Positions 42,717 to 51,956 of a stretch of DNA of 64,000 bases are shown here, piece by piece. A program made the position numbers and the translations under genes. Source of the DNA: Terrisporobacter petrolearius (GTDB lineage Bacteria > Bacillota > Clostridia > Peptostreptococcales > Peptostreptococcaceae). The notes below the pieces were generated by a model that saw only the letters and a program-made list of their open reading frames with translations, was not told the DNA's origin and ran no database searches. The number at the start of each line of letters is the position of its first letter. Position 1 is the stretch's first letter. The stretch is taken from assembly GCF_032598785.1 (NCBI RefSeq), contig NZ_CP102984.1. One strand, 5' to 3'.

Positions 42717-43175
42717 TTATATATATGGATCTGCTGCAAACCACACTGCCGTATAGTAATCCTCCTTGTTTGTATCACTCCAAGCAATAGCAACACTAAA
42801 ATCATCAATATATTGCAAATCTATAATTTCTGCTTCTAATCCATTTTTTATAACTGAAAATGAATAAGCAAAATTTTGTTGTCCTATATGGTCGCTAATA
42901 TCATATCCTCCTATTGCTAAATACAAATCATCACTTTCAAACATGGCTTCAACTAAACAATCTCCTCCATCATATTGTGATATTATATTTGTATCAATGA
43001 TAAAGGTAAGTATATCTCCGCTTTTTATTTGTGATTTATCAATTTCTATCATATATCTTGCGTCAACTTTATAGTTGCAAATTTCTATAGGCTTTAATGG
43101 TAGTTCACTTATGTTGTATTTTACTTGTTCATTGTTTATATATACATATAAAGGTCCAAGTGGCGTTTGTAACAA
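42717..43175 (-). CDS. hypothetical protein, 152 aa
   Basis: No family was recognised. The sequence is soluble, acidic and strand-rich (GPLYVYINNEQVKYN, GDILTFIIDTN, DDLYLAIGGYDI), with one Cys pair. No signal peptide. The TTG at 43175 follows AAAGGGGG with a usual gap. A strong terminator follows, so it is monocistronic. Confidence 0.6.
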   Translation of the reverse strand: MLQTPLGPLYVYINNEQVKYNISELPLKPIEICNYKVDARYMIEIDKSQIKSGDILTFIIDTNIISQYDGGDCLVEAMFESDDLYLAIGGYDISDHIGQQNFAYSFSVIKNGLEAEIIDLQYIDDFSVAIAWSDTNKEDYYTAVWFAADPYI

Positions 43176-43252
43176 TATGTATTCCCCCTTTTCAATTCTA
43201 TAATATAGTATATGGGTGTAATTACATAAATTATCCCTATATCTTTTTATTT

Positions 43253-43286
43253 AAAAAACCTCATACTATTTTTAGCATGAGGCTTT
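43253..43286 (-). terminator. terminator after rubrerythrin
   Basis: AAGCCTCATGCTA pairs with TAGTATGAGGTTT; a U-run follows on the minus strand. Confidence 0.82.
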
Positions 43287-43306
43287 ATATATAATTTATT
43301 TAATTT

Positions 43307-43849
43307 TTATCCAAAATATCTTTGTAGTAATCCTAAGAATGCTTTACCATGTCTAGCTTCATCTTTACACATTTCATGAACAGTATCATGAATAGCATCA
43401 AGTCCTAGTTCTTTGGCTCTCTTAGCTAGTTTTAATTTTCCATCAGTTGCTCCATACTCTGCATCAACTCTAACTCTTAGGTTTTCTTTTGTATCAGCAA
43501 CAACTACTTCTCCAAGTAATTCTGCAAATTTTGCAGCATGTTCTGCTTCTTCCAAAGCAATTCTTTTGTAAGCTTCACCTATTTCAGGATAACCTTCTCT
43601 ATCAGCTTGACGACTCATTGCTAAATACATTCCAACTTCAGTACATTCCCCAACGAAGTTAGCTCTTAAATCTTCTATTATTTGTTCATCAACGCCTTGT
43701 GCCACACCTATTCTATGCTCATCTGCCCAATTCATTTTGCCTTTCATTTCTTGAAATTTTTCAGATCCTACTTTACAAACAGGACACACTTCTGGTGCTT
43801 TTTCTCCTTCATATATATATCCACATACAGTACATACAAATTTTTTCAT
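43307..43849 (-). CDS. reverse rubrerythrin (rubredoxin-ferritin-like peroxidase)
   Basis: 180 residues. An N-terminal rubredoxin site binds iron through Cys6, Cys9, Cys22 and Cys25 (CTVCGY...CPVCKVG). The C-terminal helical bundle carries the diiron ligands (CTEVGMYL, EEAEHAAK, EMCKDEARHGKAF). The rubredoxin-first order marks the reverse type seen in Clostridia, which reduces hydrogen peroxide and oxygen. GGGAGGG precedes the ATG. It is a single-gene unit. Confidence 0.95.
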   Translation of the reverse strand: MKKFVCTVCGYIYEGEKAPEVCPVCKVGSEKFQEMKGKMNWADEHRIGVAQGVDEQIIEDLRANFVGECTEVGMYLAMSRQADREGYPEIGEAYKRIALEEAEHAAKFAELLGEVVVADTKENLRVRVDAEYGATDGKLKLAKRAKELGLDAIHDTVHEMCKDEARHGKAFLGLLQRYFG

Positions 43850-43962
43850 TTTAAAAACCCTCCCAAATTTTATGATTTATTATAAATGCTTAATTAATTA
43901 ATTATTAATTTATACTACATATATACCTTAAATTTGGTTAGTTTAAACAAAAAAATAAATTT

Positions 43963-45195
43963 TTAATTGGGTTTATAAAAGCTAGTGTTAACTAACTCTT
44001 TTTTCATAATATTATTTTCTTCATCTAAAAATAATCTATATGTCTGTACAGTAATTTTATTTTTTGTATATTCCTCTACAATTTTTATAATTATTTTTTC
44101 TCTATCTAAGTTACATCCATATATTTTTGAAGTTATTGCTCCATTTCCAACTATGTTTTTTATATATACAGGGTGATTAAATGGATTAGAAAATTTTAAG
44201 TCAGTATATCCATAAGACACAGTAGCATCTCTTCCCCTTTGCACATATATGGAGGGAAGAGAATGATTATGTACTTCGCCTATGGTAAGTCCTGACACTA
44301 AGGCTGCATTATAAATTGTTGTGGAAACTTGACATACGCCTCCACCTTCTCCATTTGTAACCTTACCTCCAACTATTACAGGAGCACTTTTGTATCCGTT
44401 AACCCAATTCCTCGCTCCAGTGCATTTATTGTAAGAAAAAGTATCACCAGGCATTAGTAATATATCACTGGTTTGTTGCCCTGCCACATGTATATTACTT
44501 CCTCTAGATGTGAAGTTGTTAAAACTTGTACTAAATTCTCCCAGTACTGAATTTATACTTTTAACTTGCTTTGTAGAAATCTTTGGATACAAAGTAATTA
44601 CAGGCAAATTAATATCTTCAATTTTCTTTTTATTTATCATATCATAAATAACTTCTTTTAATCTTGATAAATCAACTTCCCTACCCTTTTTTGATTCTGT
44701 TGCTTTTAACTCTCCACTAAGTTCAACACGAAAAGTTGCATCCACAGCATCTACATTTATTTTATTGCAAATCACTTCTAATTTTTTACTTAATTTTATT
44801 TCATCATATGTGGCCTTTAAATTAATATTATGTTCTATCTTTAAATTAAGTTTGCTTTTTCTTTTTATATTTTCTATTGTAGAACTGCTTCTTGTATAAT
44901 TAAGAGCTTCTTTTACCATTTCTTCTATGTGATAATTCAAGTCTATACTTTCAGGTTTTATTGTCCATTTTTCATTATTATAAGTAATATTAAAATCCTT
45001 CAAAGGATAGGTTGATTTAAGCTTGTTTATTGCTTGTTCTTCAGTTAATTTGCCAACATCTATATTTTGTATCGTAATATTGCTATAAATTTTTTTCTCA
45101 TTTTCTTTTGGTGCTAATCCAAGGGAAGAAAACCCTATAATCATTATCATTACTAAATATGTTAATTTATTTAAAATACATTTTTGTCTTATCAT
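43963..45195 (-). CDS. VanW-family protein with peptidoglycan-binding-4 domain
   Basis: 410 residues. One N-terminal membrane/signal segment (about 11-28), then a PG_binding_4-type region (about 40-210) and the VanW domain (about 220-370) with GDTFSYNKCTGAR, GGGVCQVSTTIYNAAL and RGRDATVSYGYTDL. It should act outside the membrane on the cell wall. VanW occurs in some vancomycin-resistance clusters but is common in Clostridia without them; no van genes are nearby. AGGAG precedes the ATG. Confidence 0.9.
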   Translation of the reverse strand: MIRQKCILNKLTYLVMIMIIGFSSLGLAPKENEKKIYSNITIQNIDVGKLTEEQAINKLKSTYPLKDFNITYNNEKWTIKPESIDLNYHIEEMVKEALNYTRSSSTIENIKRKSKLNLKIEHNINLKATYDEIKLSKKLEVICNKINVDAVDATFRVELSGELKATESKKGREVDLSRLKEVIYDMINKKKIEDINLPVITLYPKISTKQVKSINSVLGEFSTSFNNFTSRGSNIHVAGQQTSDILLMPGDTFSYNKCTGARNWVNGYKSAPVIVGGKVTNGEGGGVCQVSTTIYNAALVSGLTIGEVHNHSLPSIYVQRGRDATVSYGYTDLKFSNPFNHPVYIKNIVGNGAITSKIYGCNLDREKIIIKIVEEYTKNKITVQTYRLFLDEENNIMKKELVNTSFYKPN

Positions 45196-45300
45196 TTTAC
45201 TCTCCTAACTATAAAATTATATAATTATGTTTTCCCATGAGAGTTTTTATATTCTAATGATTATTTTCATTTTAAATTTTTATTTATACTAACCTTAAGT

Positions 45301-45792
45301 TTATGCTTTTTCAAACAATAATATCATATCATTCCATTTTGATCCTCCATGAGAAGATATTGAAATACCCTCATGTTTAAATCCAAATTTTTCATAATAA
45401 TGAATTAAATAGTCTTTACAAGTAAGAACTATGCCCTTTTTTCCTCTTTTTTTTGAAAGCTTTATAAATTCTTCTAATAACATAGCTGCCATACCTTTGT
45501 TTCTATATTGTGGTAAAACATCTAAACCAAATACTGTTTGATATTTACCCTTTGGATTGTGTAGCGTAGTGTCACTATATAATTTATCAGGAAGGCAAGC
45601 CTTATCTGTAGTACACCCATTTATAAATCCCACAATTTTTTCATCTTCCACTGCAACTAAAAAATTTTCCCCGAAAGCTTTGAATCTTTCTTCCATAACT
45701 TCTTTGCTAGCTGCTTCTGATGGTGGAAAACAAATACTTTCTATTTTTATTATTTCTTTTAAATCATCTTTATTTGCTAGTCTAATCTCCAT
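45301..45792 (-). CDS. GNAT-family N-acetyltransferase
   Basis: 163 residues. Motif A binds acetyl-CoA (FGLDVLPQYRNKGMAAMLLEEFI). The fold ends with VLTCKDYLIHYYEKFGFKHEG. The substrate is unknown; the pattern resembles acetyltransferases acting on arylalkylamines or small amines. AAGGAG precedes the ATG. Confidence 0.88.
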   Translation of the reverse strand: MEIRLANKDDLKEIIKIESICFPPSEAASKEVMEERFKAFGENFLVAVEDEKIVGFINGCTTDKACLPDKLYSDTTLHNPKGKYQTVFGLDVLPQYRNKGMAAMLLEEFIKLSKKRGKKGIVLTCKDYLIHYYEKFGFKHEGISISSHGGSKWNDMILLFEKA

Positions 45793-45902
45793 AAGTTCTC
45801 CTTTACAATTTTTTAGTTATAATATTTACGTACTATAAATTATAGCACAAATTAATTTTTTGTTCTTTCTCATAAAAAATTCGCTTGCAACAATTTATTC
45901 CA

Positions 45903-45955
45903 AATAATATAAAGCTAGTAAGTAATAATTTCGTTACTAGCTTATAATATTATTT
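45903..45955 (-). terminator. terminator after pseudokinase 1
   Basis: A long interrupted stem (AAGCTAGTAA with TTACTAGCTT, extended by AATAATAT/AATATTATT), just after the stop. Confidence 0.65.
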
Positions 45956-45967
45956 GTATTTTATTAC

Positions 45968-47308
45968 TTACTCCACTACATCCTTGTTATTGTTTAAGTT
46001 TTTATCTTCATCTGGATTTTGATTTGGTTTTTCTTTATTGGAATTGTCATCGTCTGGTTTTTCTTTATCTGGCTTATCTTCATCTTTATCATCTTTGTCT
46101 TTATCTTTGTCTGGTTTTTCTTTATTTTTATCCTTATTTGAATTGTCTTTGTCTGGTTTTTCTTTATCTTTATTATTCTTCTCTTTATTTTTTGTATTTT
46201 CTTTTTTATTTTTTGTGTTTTCTTTTTTGTCTTCTTTTTTAGTATTTTCTTTAATGTTTTCCTTGCTCTTTTTGCTAACATCAATTTTTTCTTCTTTTTT
46301 TGTTTCAGTTGAGTCTTTAGGTTTGATCATGTTTTCTTCAATAGGAGTTAAATTTAGGTCACTTTCATCATTTGAACTTTTTTGCACTTTATAAACGGCT
46401 TCACTTGTGTTTTTAGTCGATATATTGTCTGTATTTTTGTTTATTACATATTGTGCTCCAAAGGCCGTGGTGCAAAGTAATACTACAACTGAACATGCTA
46501 TAATTACATATTTTTTAATATTATAATTGGGATTTAATTTACTTTGGTCTTTTAGATTAACATCTTCACTATTAATTAATTCTCCCTTACATAAATATAA
46601 ATCTATGTCATTTAAAAATTCATTTAAATCTCTATATTTATCTTTTGAAATATGTTTTTTATTTGTAGCTTTAGCTAAAATCTGACTAATATCCTTATCC
46701 AAATTTTTATTTTCTTGTGGATTAAATATTTCTTTACCTGTAATCATTTGGCATAAAATTTTTCCTATAGCTTGCACATCTTCCTTAGGTCGAAAATTTT
46801 TAGCATCATGAATTTTACAGTTTATATGACCCCTATGATTATTAATAAATGATAAAGTATCAATTTTTATTACACCTTGACCATTTATTATTATATTTTC
46901 TCTTGTTAAATCTTCAAAGTTTATTTTTTTATTATTAAATTCCTTAACACCATTTATTACTTCTCTTATTATTTGTAAGCATTGATTTTTGTGAAGCTTA
47001 TTAATTCTCATTAACTCATCTAACGTTAAACCTTCAAAGTCTTCACTTTCAATATAATAATAAATTTTGTCTTTTTTTATATAACTGTCCATAAGATTTA
47101 TAGATGTTACATTTTCACTATTAATGTTTCTTAGTAATTCTATTTCTTTTTTAAATGATTCTAAATTTTCTTCATTGCCTTCTAAATTTATAAGTATATT
47201 TATAATTATTTTTTCATTAGTCTCTTTCTTTATGCCTGAATAAACATTTGACCATTTTGTTTTATCAATGAAATCTCTGATTGTATATTTATAATTAAAA
47301 TCTCTCAT
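45968..47308 (-). CDS. membrane pseudokinase 1 with Lys/Asp-rich extracellular tail
   Basis: 446 residues. Residues 1-235 follow the Ser/Thr protein-kinase fold but with key changes. The VAIK Lys is Asn37, HRDLKPEN is FEDLTREN (131-138) and DFG is DTL (150-152). Glu55 and both Asp remain. One membrane helix (about 268-290) leads to a low-complexity Lys/Asp/Glu/Pro/Asn tail of about 140 residues, probably crossing the wall. It is a paralogue of the gene at 53481-54884. Catalysis is unlikely; a scaffold or sensor role is inferred. Confidence 0.75.
   Translation of the reverse strand: MRDFNYKYTIRDFIDKTKWSNVYSGIKKETNEKIIINILINLEGNEENLESFKKEIELLRNINSENVTSINLMDSYIKKDKIYYYIESEDFEGLTLDELMRINKLHKNQCLQIIREVINGVKEFNNKKINFEDLTRENIIINGQGVIKIDTLSFINNHRGHINCKIHDAKNFRPKEDVQAIGKILCQMITGKEIFNPQENKNLDKDISQILAKATNKKHISKDKYRDLNEFLNDIDLYLCKGELINSEDVNLKDQSKLNPNYNIKKYVIIACSVVVLLCTTAFGAQYVINKNTDNISTKNTSEAVYKVQKSSNDESDLNLTPIEENMIKPKDSTETKKEEKIDVSKKSKENIKENTKKEDKKENTKNKKENTKNKEKNNKDKEKPDKDNSNKDKNKEKPDKDKDKDDKDEDKPDKEKPDDDNSNKEKPNQNPDEDKNLNNNKDVVE
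45971..46270 (-). repeat. low-complexity Lys/Asp/Glu-rich tail-coding repeat
   Basis: Imperfect repeats of KDK, KPDKD and EKPD units code for the pseudokinase tail. Open frames on the other strand over this stretch are composition artefacts. Confidence 0.65.
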
Positions 47309-47512
47309 ATCTTCGCCTCTTTTTAATCATTATAATAAAATAATAATTGTATATAAAATATTTGTCTACTATATAATTATAACATTTTAATAAAACACCT
47401 CAACCTTTGAATTATAAATCCAGCAATTAAGGTGTAGTAGTTTCTATTTTTCTTAGATTCATAGAATAGATTAAATTAAAAAATCTTATTATTAAGGGAT
47501 AATGTAATATGT

Positions 47513-47550
47513 AAAAAAGTAGCTATTAGCTTTTACACATAATAACTACT
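47513..47550 (-). terminator. terminator after the ABC exporter pair
   Basis: AGTAGTTATTA pairs with TAATAGCTACT (one G-U), followed by six U on the minus strand. Confidence 0.8.
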
Positions 47551-47560
47551 CTCTATTTAC

Positions 47561-49324
47561 TTAACTTGCTTTTTCAAATTGACTATTATAAAGTTCTGCA
47601 TAGAATCCATTTACACTTAAAAGTTCTTCATGATTTCCACTTTCTATAATATCTCCATCTTTCATAACTAAAATTACATCAGCGTTTTTTATTGTTGATA
47701 ATCTATGAGCTATAACAAATGAAGTTTTTCCTACTGTTAATTTATCCATAGCCTCTTGTATTAATAATTCTGTACGAGTATCTACAGAACTTGTTGCCTC
47801 ATCTAGTATTAATAAAGGTGCATTTTTCACCATTGCTCTTGCTATAGTAATTAACTGTTTTTGCCCAGCCGATAAATTAGTATTATCATCTAATACGGTG
47901 TCATACCCTTCAGGTAAAGTTCTTATAAAATGATCTACTCCAACAGCTTTACAAGCAGATACTATTACTGATTGTGACACATCCTCTTTATTATAAGTTA
48001 TATTTTCTCTAATTGTTCCTTCAAACAACCATGTGTCTTGAAGTACCATACAGAATAAATCATGTACCTTTTCTCTACTTAAACTTTGTATCGGTACTTC
48101 ATCTATTTTTATTGTTCCACTATTTACATCGTAAAACTTCATTAATAAGTTTACTAAAGTAGTTTTACCAGCTCCAGTTGGTCCTACTATGGCAACCTTT
48201 TGTCCTGATTTAATATCAGCAGAGAAATCTTTTATTATTAATTTATCTTTATCATATCCAAACTTAACATGTTCAAATTTAACATGTCCTTCTACATTTT
48301 CTAAAGATATGTCTTTATTACTTTCATCTTCCATTTCCTCTTCTTCTAAAAACTCGAATACTCGTTTACATGCAGCTGATGTTGACTGTAGAGAAGTGGC
48401 TGCTTGAGCAAATTGAGCAAGGGGTTGTGTAAAAAATCTAATATACATCATAAATGCTACTATTACACCAAAACTTATTTTATTATTGAAAGCTAATACT
48501 GCACCTACAACACAAACTGCCACATATCCAAAGTTGCCTATAAAGGCCATTAAAGGCATCATTAAACCTGATATAAATTGTGATTTCCATGCACTTTGTT
48601 TAAGATTATCATTTAGTATTTTAAACTTTTCATTTGTTTCTTCACCTGCATTATATACTTTTATTACACTATGACCAGTATAAGCTTCTTCTATATGTCC
48701 ATTTATTTCTCCAAGATAATGTTGTTGGTTTACAAAATATTTTTGAGATTTTGATATTATTAACATCATTAATCCAAAGCCAATTACTGTAGATACTACT
48801 GCTGTAATTGTTAAAGTTCTGTTTGTAGTTGTCATCATATACAATGAACCTAATAATAAGGATATTCCACTTACTAAAGTCCCTATACTTTGATTTAAAG
48901 TTTGACCTATTGTATCTACATCATTAGTCATACGGCTTAGAACATCGCCAACAGTAGTTTTATCAAAATACTTTAATGGTAATTTATCTATTTTATTAGA
49001 TATATCACTTCTTAACTCTTTAGTAGTCTTTTGTGTTATTGTTGCCATTATAAAACCTTGCAAATAAGATAACACAACACTAACACCATATAACCCTGCT
49101 AATGTTAAACATATACTAGATATCTTATCCATGTTAATTCCAACTACTATTCCTTTTATAATCAAATTAGTAACTTCACTTAATTTGTCTGGACTTATAA
49201 CTGTTATTATTGATCCACCTATGGCAAATATAAAGGCTAAAATTAATGCAAAACTATATTTTTTCATATACGCCAATAAGTTGCCTAAGCTACCTTGTGA
49301 CTTTTGTTTATTTTTATTAAGCAT
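47561..49324 (-). CDS. ABC exporter half-transporter, canonical ATPase site (BmrD/YheH-like)
   Basis: 587 residues: six membrane segments, then an ATPase with GPTGAGKTTL, signature LSAGQKQL, and Walker B LLILDEATSSVD with the catalytic Glu. It overlaps its partner gene by 8 bp and forms a heterodimer with it. Such pairs export drugs, peptides or lipids. The partner holds the degenerate catalytic residue, so this subunit is likely the main hydrolytic site. Confidence 0.92.
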   Translation of the reverse strand: MLNKNKQKSQGSLGNLLAYMKKYSFALILAFIFAIGGSIITVISPDKLSEVTNLIIKGIVVGINMDKISSICLTLAGLYGVSVVLSYLQGFIMATITQKTTKELRSDISNKIDKLPLKYFDKTTVGDVLSRMTNDVDTIGQTLNQSIGTLVSGISLLLGSLYMMTTTNRTLTITAVVSTVIGFGLMMLIISKSQKYFVNQQHYLGEINGHIEEAYTGHSVIKVYNAGEETNEKFKILNDNLKQSAWKSQFISGLMMPLMAFIGNFGYVAVCVVGAVLAFNNKISFGVIVAFMMYIRFFTQPLAQFAQAATSLQSTSAACKRVFEFLEEEEMEDESNKDISLENVEGHVKFEHVKFGYDKDKLIIKDFSADIKSGQKVAIVGPTGAGKTTLVNLLMKFYDVNSGTIKIDEVPIQSLSREKVHDLFCMVLQDTWLFEGTIRENITYNKEDVSQSVIVSACKAVGVDHFIRTLPEGYDTVLDDNTNLSAGQKQLITIARAMVKNAPLLILDEATSSVDTRTELLIQEAMDKLTVGKTSFVIAHRLSTIKNADVILVMKDGDIIESGNHEELLSVNGFYAELYNSQFEKAS

Positions 49325-51086
49325 TGGCTAATTCCTCCTTTGAAAGCTGAGAATATGCTATTTCTTGATAGACTCCACATTTTTTCATAAGTTCATGGTG
49401 AGTTCCCATACCTGCTATTTGTCCTTCATCTAGAACTATTATTTTGTCTGCATCAATTATAGTACCTATACGTTGTGCTACTATTAAATTTGTAGCATTA
49501 GATATTTCATGTTTTAATACAGATCTAAGTTTTCTGTCAGTTTTATAGTCAAGTGCTGAGAAAGAATCGTCAAATATATATATTTCTGGCTTTCTACATA
49601 TTGCTCTTGCTATGGATAATCTTTGCTTTTGCCCTCCTGATACGTTACTTCCTCCTTGAGAAATACTTGCTTTGTAAGTGTTCTCCATATTCTCAACAAA
49701 TTCTGTTCCTTGGGCTATTTTCACAGCTCTTTTCACGTCTAACTCAGAATAATTTTCCTTGCCATTATTACCATAAGCTACGTTTGAAGTTATATCTCCA
49801 GAAAATAACACTGCCTTTTGATGAACGTATCCTAAAAGATTGTTTAGCTCCTTTTGTTTATATTTTTTTACATTAACTCCATTTACTAATACTTCACCTT
49901 CTGTAGCATCATAAAATCTTGGTATTAAATTTATTAAAGAAGTTTTACCACTTCCTGTAGATCCAATTATGGCAACTGTTTCACCCATTTTAGCCGTAAA
50001 GCTTATATCACGAAGTACATAGTCTGAACCTTCTGAGTCAGGATATTTAAAGCTAACATTTTTGAATTCTATTTCACCAGTTTTTGAAGTCTTTTCAAAT
50101 TTTCCATCTCCATCAACTATACTTTCCTTTGTATTTAATACTTCAAGTATACGTTTAGCTGAAACTGAAGCTCTTGGCATCATTATAAATATGATTGTTA
50201 ACATCATAAATGCCATTATTACCTGCATTGAATAAGATGAGAAGACTATCATATTACTAAATAAATTCATTTTATCCATAATATCTGCATCATTTATTAA
50301 ATAAGCACCTATCCAGTATATGGCAAGTGTTAACCCATTCATAACAAACATCATTCCTGGTTGCATTATTGACATAACTCTATTTATTACTAAGTTGTTT
50401 TTAGTTATCTCTTCATTTACATTTTCAAATTTGTTATTTTGATAGTTTTCTGCATTATATGCACGAACTACACGTATTCCTGTTAAATTTTCTCTTGTTA
50501 CTAAATTAAGTCTGTCATTTAATTTTTGAATCTTTTTAAATCTAGGTAAGGCAAATATCATTATTACTAAGATAATTAATACTAAAACTAATATGGCTCC
50601 ACCAGTGGCGCTACTCCATTGCCATCCTTTATCTATAATCTTACAAACTGCCCAAACTGCTGTAATGGGAGCTTTTATTATTAATTGAAGCCCCATAGCC
50701 ACAACATTTTGAATTTGAGTAATATCATTAGTTGAACGTGTTATTAAACTAGGTGTAGAAAATTTATTAATTTCAGCCATTGAGAATCCTTCTATTTTAT
50801 CGTATACACTTGAACGAAGTTTCCATGATAAATTTGAAGCTATTTGGGCTGCAAAATAACCTACTATAAAAGCTGCTATTAAACTACCAAAGGCACACAG
50901 TAGCATATAACCTCCAGTACTTAATATTTCGCTCATTTCACTATTTGGTGTCTGAACTAATCTTGTTATTTCTGACATATAATCTGGTAGTCTTAAATCA
51001 AGATATACTTGCGTTACTACAAATAAAAAGCTGCAAAGTACAAACATCCAGTCTTTTTTTGTTAAATATTTCAATATCTTTAACAT
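49317..51086 (-). CDS. ABC exporter half-transporter, non-canonical ATPase site (BmrC/YheI-like)
   Basis: 589 residues: six membrane segments, then an ATPase with GSTGSGKTSL, signature VSGGQKQR and Walker B IYIFDDSFSALD. Asp replaces the catalytic Glu, as in one half of the BmrCD and TM287/288 heterodimers. First gene of the two-gene operon. The two-component genes start 190 bp away in the opposite direction, so they may control this exporter. Confidence 0.92.
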   Translation of the reverse strand: MLKILKYLTKKDWMFVLCSFLFVVTQVYLDLRLPDYMSEITRLVQTPNSEMSEILSTGGYMLLCAFGSLIAAFIVGYFAAQIASNLSWKLRSSVYDKIEGFSMAEINKFSTPSLITRSTNDITQIQNVVAMGLQLIIKAPITAVWAVCKIIDKGWQWSSATGGAILVLVLIILVIMIFALPRFKKIQKLNDRLNLVTRENLTGIRVVRAYNAENYQNNKFENVNEEITKNNLVINRVMSIMQPGMMFVMNGLTLAIYWIGAYLINDADIMDKMNLFSNMIVFSSYSMQVIMAFMMLTIIFIMMPRASVSAKRILEVLNTKESIVDGDGKFEKTSKTGEIEFKNVSFKYPDSEGSDYVLRDISFTAKMGETVAIIGSTGSGKTSLINLIPRFYDATEGEVLVNGVNVKKYKQKELNNLLGYVHQKAVLFSGDITSNVAYGNNGKENYSELDVKRAVKIAQGTEFVENMENTYKASISQGGSNVSGGQKQRLSIARAICRKPEIYIFDDSFSALDYKTDRKLRSVLKHEISNATNLIVAQRIGTIIDADKIIVLDEGQIAGMGTHHELMKKCGVYQEIAYSQLSKEELANA

Positions 51087-51201
51087 TGTTAATCTTCCTT
51101 TCTGTCTTAAATCTATGTTCGTATTTTACAAAAGAAAAATTAACTAAAGATTAATTAAAGATGAACCAAAGATGAATTTTTTTATTTCACCCTTATAAAT
51201 A

Positions 51202-51253
51202 TTGACTCATATTCATAATCTAATATAAACTCATATTCATAATCTAATATAAT
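51202..51253 (+). promoter_or_regulatory. promoter region with a 24-bp tandem direct repeat
   Basis: Two perfect copies of a 24-bp unit starting ACTCATATTCATAATC (51205-51228 and 51229-51252). TTGACT (51202-51207) with a 16-bp spacer and TATAAA (51224-51229), and TATAAT at 51248-51253, give possible promoter boxes. Repeats of this kind are typical response-regulator sites. Confidence 0.5.
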
Positions 51254-51278
51254 TAGAATTAAAAAAAGGAGGGATATG

Positions 51279-51956
51279 ATGATTAGTATCTTATTAGTTG
51301 AAGATGATAAAAATTTAAATAAATTATTTTATACTGTACTATCTAAACAAGGATTTAATGTTCATACTTCTCATGATGGAATTGAGGCATATGACATACT
51401 TGACAATAATCATGTGGATTTAATAATTTCTGACATAATGATGCCTAATATGGACGGATATGAATTTACAAAATCAATTAGAGAAATGGATGCAGAAATA
51501 CCTATTTTAATGATTACTGCAAAAGACGACTTTACATCAAAGCAAAAAAGTTTCTTAATTGGTATAGATGACTATATGGTAAAGCCTATTGATGTTAATG
51601 AAATGATATTAAGAATAAATGCACTTTTGAGAAGAAGTAAAATTGCTCACGATAAGAAACAAGTTGTAGGAGATACAATATTAGATTATGACTCTTTAAG
51701 TGTAACTAGATTTGAAGAAACAATAGTACTAGCTCAAAAGGAATTTTATCTTTTATATAAATTATTATCTTATCCAAATAAAGTATTTACCAGAAATCAA
51801 CTTATGGATGAGATTTGGGGTCTAGATAGTCCATCTGACTCTCAAACAATAGATGTACATATAAATAGACTTAGAAGGCATTTTGAAAATAATCCTGATT
51901 TTAAAATTGTCACTGTTAGAGGTCTTGGATATAAGGCGGTAAAAAATGAAACATAA
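51279..51956 (+). CDS. OmpR-family response regulator
   Basis: 225 residues. The receiver domain has the acidic pair in VEDDKN, phospho-Asp52 in IISDIMMPNMDG and the conserved Lys in YMVKPID. The DNA-binding winged helix (about 130-222) ends in TVRGLGYKA. Its gene overlaps the sensor kinase gene by 11 bp. Neighbouring ABC exporter genes are likely targets, as for BceRS-like and related systems. Two ATGs lie in tandem; the second (51279) has better spacing from GGAGGG. Confidence 0.92.
   Translation: MISILLVEDDKNLNKLFYTVLSKQGFNVHTSHDGIEAYDILDNNHVDLIISDIMMPNMDGYEFTKSIREMDAEIPILMITAKDDFTSKQKSFLIGIDDYMVKPIDVNEMILRINALLRRSKIAHDKKQVVGDTILDYDSLSVTRFEETIVLAQKEFYLLYKLLSYPNKVFTRNQLMDEIWGLDSPSDSQTIDVHINRLRRHFENNPDFKIVTVRGLGYKAVKNET

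Noticed and set aside
43963..45195. VanW as a sign of vancomycin resistance
   Set aside because: VanW-domain proteins are common in Clostridia and no vanHAX or vanRS genes are nearby.
51205..51252. Two direct repeats as a possible CRISPR seed
   Set aside because: There are only two copies without spacers or cas genes; a regulatory repeat is more likely.
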